From Holophaga sp. (lineage in GTDB: Bacteria; Acidobacteriota; Holophagae; Holophagales; Holophagaceae), in the NCBI GenBank assembly GCA_031292735.1, contig JARLGP010000018.1:1-10197 (forward strand): a DNA stretch of 10,197 bases, written 5' to 3'. Every line of letters starts with the position of its first letter. Positions within the stretch are counted from its first letter, which is position 1. Under the pieces are notes generated by a model that was given only the letters and a program-made list of their open reading frames with translations, was not told where the DNA came from and did no database searches. The position numbers and the translations under genes were made by a program. Positions 5,996-10,197 of this stretch are shown in pieces.

Positions 5996-7444
5996 TCATT
6001 CACCGGGTGGCGTAAGCACGGCCAGATAGGGCAATCCGCCGCCCAGATTGACGGCCCAGCGGTGGTCTGGAAGGCGGCAGGCCTGGATCTTCTCAAAGTC
6101 CGTCCCGTATAGATGGGCTGTCGGCTTGCCTTGAATATAGAATTCGCTCGAGTCGACGTCATATTCAAACAGCTCCCCCTGCAAATAACCAAAATTCAAG
6201 ACCACGTCATGGCCGCCATGCAGATTTTTTATATTTACTTCCTTTGCTTTCAATGAAGTCAAATCTATATTAAAATAACTTAATTTGGGATCTATACTTT
6301 TCGAACTAAATAAACCAAATTTAACATCTTTCATGGAATCGAACGAAAACACACATTCTTTGCCATTTGTCCAAAATCCATCGACAATATTAATACCATT
6401 GTCCTCTTTGACAAAGCACGCAGAACCAGAACCACATGTTTTTTTAGCTTTCAAGTCAAAGAATGAAATCATATGTTTGTTGCTGTCCCAGGGTTTTTTC
6501 CAGATAATAGCTGCAATATTCTGAGATAAAAAGAAATAATTGGTTATACTTGTATCTTTCAATATGCGATTTGTATAATCATTAATCATAGTCATTTTGT
6601 CCAATACAATTTTATCTTTATAATTCACTCGCAAGATGTCAACCCTGCTGGTATTGATTTGGTGAAAACTCATTATCTCATTTTTATTTACAAAAATAAA
6701 TTGATCTGCATGATGAAGGTCCAGAACCGAATCGGAGAGTTTGCTTCCTGGACTTTTATTTAATTCATGAATGTAGTCATTTATCATAAAACCTTCGCTG
6801 TCTTTTACTCCGGTTATATCATATGCTTCATTCGTTTCGATATCCCAAACAAATAATCTTGATTCACTACGAAGCACTATTTTTTTGAAATTCAGGGATG
6901 AATAGTAGAATTTCAAATCCGGTTGATCCTGAAGTATTTTTGGGAGCACATGCTTCGAGATAATATTTCCCGTGGCCGTTTCCATCAGATAATAGGTTCT
7001 ATCGCCATCAAATGACAACAAGGTTCCATCTTGGCCCAACCTGATGGGTATCGTTGAAAATGGCAGGCGTAGAAAGCTGGTCTTCCATCCATTTTCTCCA
7101 TTTCCAAATGGGAAATCGATTGGTACGAAGCTGGCCGGCTCGATGTCCCTGGTCGCAGACAGGACCGACAGCGTGATCTCCTTGTTGCGCTTTTGCTTTT
7201 CTTTGAGCTGTTCACGACGGAGTCTGTCTTTGGCCATATCGTCATGAAGTGATGAAACGTAATCATTCAGGTGGGTTTGAGCATTGTTCTGGATCCACAG
7301 GGTCAGCAGGCCAGCGGCAGCGCTGGCCGGAGTACTGGGGTCGGTCACGCCCTGGGAAACCAATGGGATGCAAAGACAGGAGGTCATTGCGAGCCGCAGG
7401 ACAGGCTTCAAATGGAGCCGTGGGCTCGGGGTTCGGCTGGTCAT
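5996..7444 (-). CDS. Exported orphan protein with probable beta-propeller repeats, AT-rich core
   Basis: Predicted 482-residue protein that I do not recognise. It starts with a basic N-terminus and a modest hydrophobic stretch (about 14-34, LRLAMTSCLCIPLVSQG), probably a signal peptide. A charged helix follows (about 70-95, AKDRLRREQLKEKQKRNKE). The rest is strand-rich, with recurring short units: GTLLSFDGDRTYYLMETATG, RLFVWDIETNEAYDI, MISFFDLKAKK, LSYFNIDLTSLKAKEV, LFEYDVDSSEFYI. Such [aromatic]-D-[I/L]-x-[T/S] turns suggest WD40- or YncE-like blades. ATG 7444 has GGAGG four bases upstream; the frame runs on to 7537 without a better start. The two ends have ordinary GC, while about 6220-7000 is strongly AT-rich, unlike every neighbour. 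That suggests transfer or relaxed evolution. Single gene, not in an operon. Confidence 0.8.
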   Translation of the reverse strand: MTSRTPSPRLHLKPVLRLAMTSCLCIPLVSQGVTDPSTPASAAAGLLTLWIQNNAQTHLNDYVSSLHDDMAKDRLRREQLKEKQKRNKEITLSVLSATRDIEPASFVPIDFPFGNGENGWKTSFLRLPFSTIPIRLGQDGTLLSFDGDRTYYLMETATGNIISKHVLPKILQDQPDLKFYYSSLNFKKIVLRSESRLFVWDIETNEAYDITGVKDSEGFMINDYIHELNKSPGSKLSDSVLDLHHADQFIFVNKNEIMSFHQINTSRVDILRVNYKDKIVLDKMTMINDYTNRILKDTSITNYFFLSQNIAAIIWKKPWDSNKHMISFFDLKAKKTCGSGSACFVKEDNGINIVDGFWTNGKECVFSFDSMKDVKFGLFSSKSIDPKLSYFNIDLTSLKAKEVNIKNLHGGHDVVLNFGYLQGELFEYDVDSSEFYIQGKPTAHLYGTDFEKIQACRLPDHRWAVNLGGGLPYLAVLTPPGE

Positions 7445-7573
7445 GGGACCTCCGATCGGGAGGGTTGCGGGCTGATGGAAGCGATTGCCTGGATTCCGGA
7501 TGTCGAGACAAATCGGGGCAATGGCTTTCAGAGCCAACAGCCGACCTCATTGAACCGAATGGAAGTTTGACCA

Positions 7574-7602
7574 ATTGTAGCAGTTCAGGGCTCAGCTCAC
7601 CA
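7574..7602 (-). promoter_or_regulatory. Candidate promoter for the orphan gene
   Basis: TACAAT at 7579-7574 on the minus strand is a good sigma-70 -10 match, about 130 bases before the ATG. With a 17-base spacer the -35 would be TGGTGA (7602-7597), a poor match. The flanking sequence is locally more AT-rich than the coding DNA around it. The call rests mainly on the -10. Confidence 0.3.
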
Positions 7603-7675
7603 GAAGGGCAGCCATGCCCGTCCCGCCCAACCCGGCGACGGAGACCTTCCGCAGGAATCCGGGCAGGCCATGGCC

Positions 7676-7698
7676 GGGGCGGCATCCGCTTCCGCCCC
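7676..7698 (-). terminator. GC-rich hairpin after lepB, possible terminator
   Basis: GGGGCGG (7676-7682) pairs perfectly with CCGCCCC (7692-7698) across nine bases, 17 bases beyond the lepB stop. Neighbouring GGCC blocks could extend the stem. No T-run follows on the minus strand, so it is not a canonical intrinsic terminator. Confidence 0.35.
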
Positions 7699-7715
7699 GC
7701 CCTGGCCGGCGGACC

Positions 7716-8570
7716 CTAGCGGGGGATGGCCCCCGTGCGATCCCAGCGGGTGCGGGCGAAGAAGTGGCGCGCCCCGTCGGCGAAGTTGCCCAGCACGTCG
7801 CCGGGACCTTCGGGCACCCGGGCGTTGGTGTCGTCGTTGCCGCCTTCACGGTAGCTCCACCATACGATGAAGGGGCGGCCGCGGAGATGGTCGATGGGCA
7901 GGAAGCCCCAGTAGCGGCTGTCGGCGGAGTTGTCCCGGTTGTCGCCCATGGCGAACAGCCGCCCGGGGGGAACCTTGAACGGGCCCATGTTGTCGCGGAA
8001 GCCGCCATCCAGCATGTCATGGCCCTGCATGTCCATGGCCAGAGCGTCCGGATCGGCGTAGGGCCAGGCCAGGGGCAGATCGGCCGGGCGCCGTTCGGTG
8101 GGACCCGCGTCGCGGCTGGTCGGCCAGGGGCCGGGCATGGGGCCGTCCTGGGAATCCAGGATATGGTGTTCCCATGGGCCGGAGCACAGCTTGCCGTTGA
8201 GGTAGAGCCGCTTGTCGCGCATCTCGATGGTGTCGCCGGGCAGCGCCATGCAGCGCTTCACGTAGTCGACGTTGCGGTCCAGGGGGTAGCGGAACACGAT
8301 GATGTCGCCCCGGTGCACCTGGCGCATGGGGAACAGCTTCTCCTCCCAGGTCCACTGGGGCACGGCGAACACGAACTTGTTCACCAGCAGGTGGTCGCCG
8401 ATCATCAGGGAATTGCGCATGGACGCCGACGGGATGGTGAACTGCTGGCCGACGAAGGTCTTGAAGAACATGATGATCAGAATGGCGAAACAGACCACTT
8501 CCAGATTGTCCCGGAGGAAGCCCTTGGCCACGCCCGCGGGAACGATCGGTTCGCTGCTTTCATCACTCAT
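7716..8570 (-). CDS. lepB: Signal peptidase I
   Basis: Predicted 284-residue inner-membrane serine protease that removes signal peptides from Sec/Tat-exported preproteins. One N-terminal TM (about 23-40, LEVVCFAILIIMFFKTFV) anchors the enzyme. Catalytic Ser50 lies in IPSASMRNSLMIGD (box B) and general-base Lys105 in VDYVKRCMALPGD (box D). Box E, GDNRDNSADSRYWG, is intact. Box B has R-N-S where the common form is x-P-T. About 50 residues between the LYLNGK strand and box E form a proline-rich insert (PMPGPWPTSRDAGPTERRPADLP). ATG 8570 has GGGAG seven bases upstream and overlaps the stop of the lipoprotein gene (ATGA). Symbol given on motif grounds; only one copy is seen here, and others may exist elsewhere. 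Confidence 0.95.
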   Translation of the reverse strand: MSDESSEPIVPAGVAKGFLRDNLEVVCFAILIIMFFKTFVGQQFTIPSASMRNSLMIGDHLLVNKFVFAVPQWTWEEKLFPMRQVHRGDIIVFRYPLDRNVDYVKRCMALPGDTIEMRDKRLYLNGKLCSGPWEHHILDSQDGPMPGPWPTSRDAGPTERRPADLPLAWPYADPDALAMDMQGHDMLDGGFRDNMGPFKVPPGRLFAMGDNRDNSADSRYWGFLPIDHLRGRPFIVWWSYREGGNDDTNARVPEGPGDVLGNFADGARHFFARTRWDRTGAIPR

Positions 8571-9202
8571 GTCTTGCTCCCTGAGGGGGTGTCGGCGGCC
8601 GGGCTGGGGACATCGGTGAACCCGCGGGTGACCAGGAGGTTGGTGGTGACCCAGCGGCCCTGGATCCAGGTGAGGGTCTCGGCCTCCCCGATATCGGGCA
8701 GGTACAGGGTGCGGGTGCGGGGGCCCTTGCCGTCCAGGCCGACCGATTCCACCCAGACGCCCACCATGCCCCGGGGATCCACCCCGCGGACGGCGGGCAG
8801 GTCCACCGTGGCCCGGCCCACCACCCAGTTGAAGCTGCCCCGGGATTCCCAGCGGGAGACCCGGTCGGGAAAGCCTTCGGGCAACAGCAGGATGCCGCCG
8901 GAATGGTCCATCTGCAGCACGACCCCGCCGTTCTTCTGCAGCACCTGGGTGTCCCACTGGCCGGACATGGACGTGAAGGTCTTGGTGACGGCCAGGGCGG
9001 TGCCGGCCGGATCCACCCGCTTCACCCGCACCTGCTGGCGCTTCTGCGTCCGGAGGCCGGGCTCCAGGGACGGATCCTCGAAGCCCAGGGTCAGGCCCTC
9101 CTCCCGGGCCGCATAGACGGGAGGCTTGATCGGCATCAGGAGCCGGTCGCATCCGGTGGACGCCAGCGCGAGCAGGGCGGCCGCCAGTACTGCCAGTTTC
9201 AT
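8567..9202 (-). CDS. Small lipoprotein of unknown function between tex and lepB
   Basis: Predicted 211-residue protein with a lipoprotein signal peptide. MKLAVLAAALLALASTGC has Cys18 as the likely lipidated residue, and Asp19 follows; Asp at that position can favour inner-membrane retention in enterobacteria, a rule that may not hold here. The mature part looks strand-rich: RTQKRQQVRVKRVDPAGTALAVTKTFTSM, GVVLQMDHSGGILLLPEGF, GPRTRTLYLPDIGEAETLTWIQGRWVTTNL. No family recognised. It ends in a polar, disordered-looking tail (PSPAADTPSGSKT). ATG 9202 overlaps the tex stop and has AGGG six bases upstream; its own stop overlaps the lepB ATG. It is therefore coupled to both neighbours, but the context does not reveal its role. 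Confidence 0.87.
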   Translation of the reverse strand: MKLAVLAAALLALASTGCDRLLMPIKPPVYAAREEGLTLGFEDPSLEPGLRTQKRQQVRVKRVDPAGTALAVTKTFTSMSGQWDTQVLQKNGGVVLQMDHSGGILLLPEGFPDRVSRWESRGSFNWVVGRATVDLPAVRGVDPRGMVGVWVESVGLDGKGPRTRTLYLPDIGEAETLTWIQGRWVTTNLLVTRGFTDVPSPAADTPSGSKT

Positions 9203-10197
9203 CGCAGGCCCTTGTTGTACTTGGCCATCAGGTCGGAAAGGCTGGCGCCGATGCGGTTGTCGTTGGCGCGTTCGGGCTTGCGCTCGGGCGCGTCGGCACG
9301 CCGTTCGGAAGCGGGCCTGCGCCCTTCGGGGTGCGGCCGGGGCGGTCTCCGGGGGTTCGGCGTTCCCGGTCCCGCTCCGGTTCCTCCGGTGCCGGGGGCC
9401 TGTTGCGGACGGGCTTCCGCCTTGGGCCGGGGCCGGTCGCTGCGGGGCCGGCGCTCGGGCCGGGGCCCTTCGGGACGGGCGGCGCCGCCGCCGGGCAGCA
9501 GGGCCTTGATGGAAAGGCCGATGCGCTTGGACTTGAGGTCCACCGCCAGCACCTTCACATGCACCGACTGGCCGACGCTGAGGGCATCGGCGGGGTTCTT
9601 GACGTACTGGTGGCTGATTTCGGACAGATGCACCAGGCCGTCCTGGTGCACGCCCACGTCCACGAAGGCGCCGAAATCGGTGACGTTGGTGACGATGCCC
9701 TGGAGCTCCATGCCCACCTCCAGGTCGGCGGGCTTGTGCACCCCTTCCCGGAAGATCACCGCCTCGAAGCGTTGGCGCGGATCCCGGCCCGGCTTCTTCA
9801 GTTCGGCGATGATGTCCTTGACCGTCTCCAGGCCCGAGTGCTCGTCGATGAGCAGGGCCGGGTCCAGGCCGTCCAGGACGGCGTCGTTGCCCACCAGTTC
9901 AGGCACGGTCTTGCCGGTGAGCTGGCAGATGCGCTGCACCACCGGGTAGCTTTCCGGATGCACCGCGCTGGCGTCCAGGGGGTTCTCGCCCTCCCGGATG
10001 CGCAGGAAGCCCGCGGCCTGCTGGAACGCCTTCTCCCCGAACCGGGGCACCTCCAGCAGCTGCTCCCGGTGCTTGAAGGCGCCGTTGGCGAAGCGGTGCT
10101 GGACGATGTGCTTGGCCAGGCTTTCGCCGATCCCGGCCACGTAGGCCAGGAGCCGGTAGCTGGCCGAGTTGAGGTCCACCCCCACGCGGTTCACGCA
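9199..10197 (-). CDS. tex: Tex-family S1-domain RNA-binding protein, C-terminal part
   Basis: The last 332 codons of a Tex-type transcription accessory protein; the start lies beyond the right edge. Numbering the visible part from 1, CVNRVGVDLNSAS (1-13) is the familiar Tex strand. A helix-hairpin-helix module follows (about 14-80, AYVAGIGESLAKHIV then FGEKAFQQAAGFLRI), then a helical linker. An S1 RNA-binding domain spans 161-231 (GMELQGIVTNVTDFGAFVDVG through KRIGLSIK). Tex proteins bind nucleic acids and associate with transcription or RNA turnover. The tail after S1 (232-332) is unusually long and rich in Pro, Arg and Gly, ending in a compact conserved-looking GASLSDLMAKYNKGLR. The stop overlaps the lipoprotein start (ATGA). 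Confidence 0.93.
   Translation of the reverse strand, partial: CVNRVGVDLNSASYRLLAYVAGIGESLAKHIVQHRFANGAFKHREQLLEVPRFGEKAFQQAAGFLRIREGENPLDASAVHPESYPVVQRICQLTGKTVPELVGNDAVLDGLDPALLIDEHSGLETVKDIIAELKKPGRDPRQRFEAVIFREGVHKPADLEVGMELQGIVTNVTDFGAFVDVGVHQDGLVHLSEISHQYVKNPADALSVGQSVHVKVLAVDLKSKRIGLSIKALLPGGGAARPEGPRPERRPRSDRPRPKAEARPQQAPGTGGTGAGPGTPNPRRPPRPHPEGRRPASERRADAPERKPERANDNRIGASLSDLMAKYNKGLR

Larger units (their letters stand above)
7445..7715. other. Intergenic region between lepB and the orphan gene
   Basis: 271 bases without a supported gene. It contains a GC-rich hairpin just after lepB and a candidate -10 box for the orphan gene. Open frames across it (7592-8020 minus, 7249-7719 plus) have no recognisable protein and no suitable start signals. 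Confidence 0.55.

Noticed and set aside
7263..7685. 140-residue minus-strand open frame overlapping the start of the orphan gene
   Set aside because: Different frame from the orphan gene, no domain, and overlaps its 5' end; probably non-coding.
7614..9116. 500-residue plus-strand open frame opposite lepB and the lipoprotein
   Set aside because: Antisense to lepB, whose catalytic boxes are intact; the product has no recognisable domain.

Overview
The window is GC-rich chromosomal DNA from a Gram-negative bacterium: it has lipoprotein and Sec signal peptides, an outer-membrane barrel protein and a periplasmic LolA-like carrier. GC is very high over most of it (51 of 60 bases at 1501-1560). Gene content and the style of the intergenic repeat would fit an Acidobacteriota-like lineage such as Holophagae, but this is a low-confidence guess. 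Genes are tightly packed, five neighbouring pairs share the 4-base ATGA stop/start overlap, and all but one are on the minus strand.

Reading the minus strand from the right edge, 10197-7716 is a three-gene operon. It holds the 3' part of tex (S1-domain RNA-binding protein with a long basic/proline tail), a small lipoprotein of unknown function, and lepB (signal peptidase I). After a 271-base gap comes a lone orphan gene (7444-5996). It encodes an exported, probably beta-propeller protein whose middle is strikingly AT-rich (15 of 60 bases G/C at 6241-6300). A 364-base convergent gap (5632-5995) carries a complex inverted-repeat element and likely terminators. The only plus-strand gene, a small VOC/glyoxalase-fold protein, lies at 5227-5631.

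Divergent from the VOC gene, 4954 to 1 on the minus strand is a compact five-gene operon. In order it encodes an ABC ATPase (TTG start), a MacB/FtsX-type permease, a LolA-like periplasmic protein, an outer-membrane barrel protein and a LytS-type sensor histidine kinase. The first four look like one trans-envelope transport route: inner-membrane pump, periplasmic carrier, outer-membrane acceptor. The kinase may sense the envelope state that this route serves.

The most anomalous spot is the left end. Just after the kinase N-box, at about 114-125, the reading frame changes without a frame break into a segment of an IlvD/Edd-family dehydratase. Either this is a chimeric contig end or a real recombination has broken the kinase.
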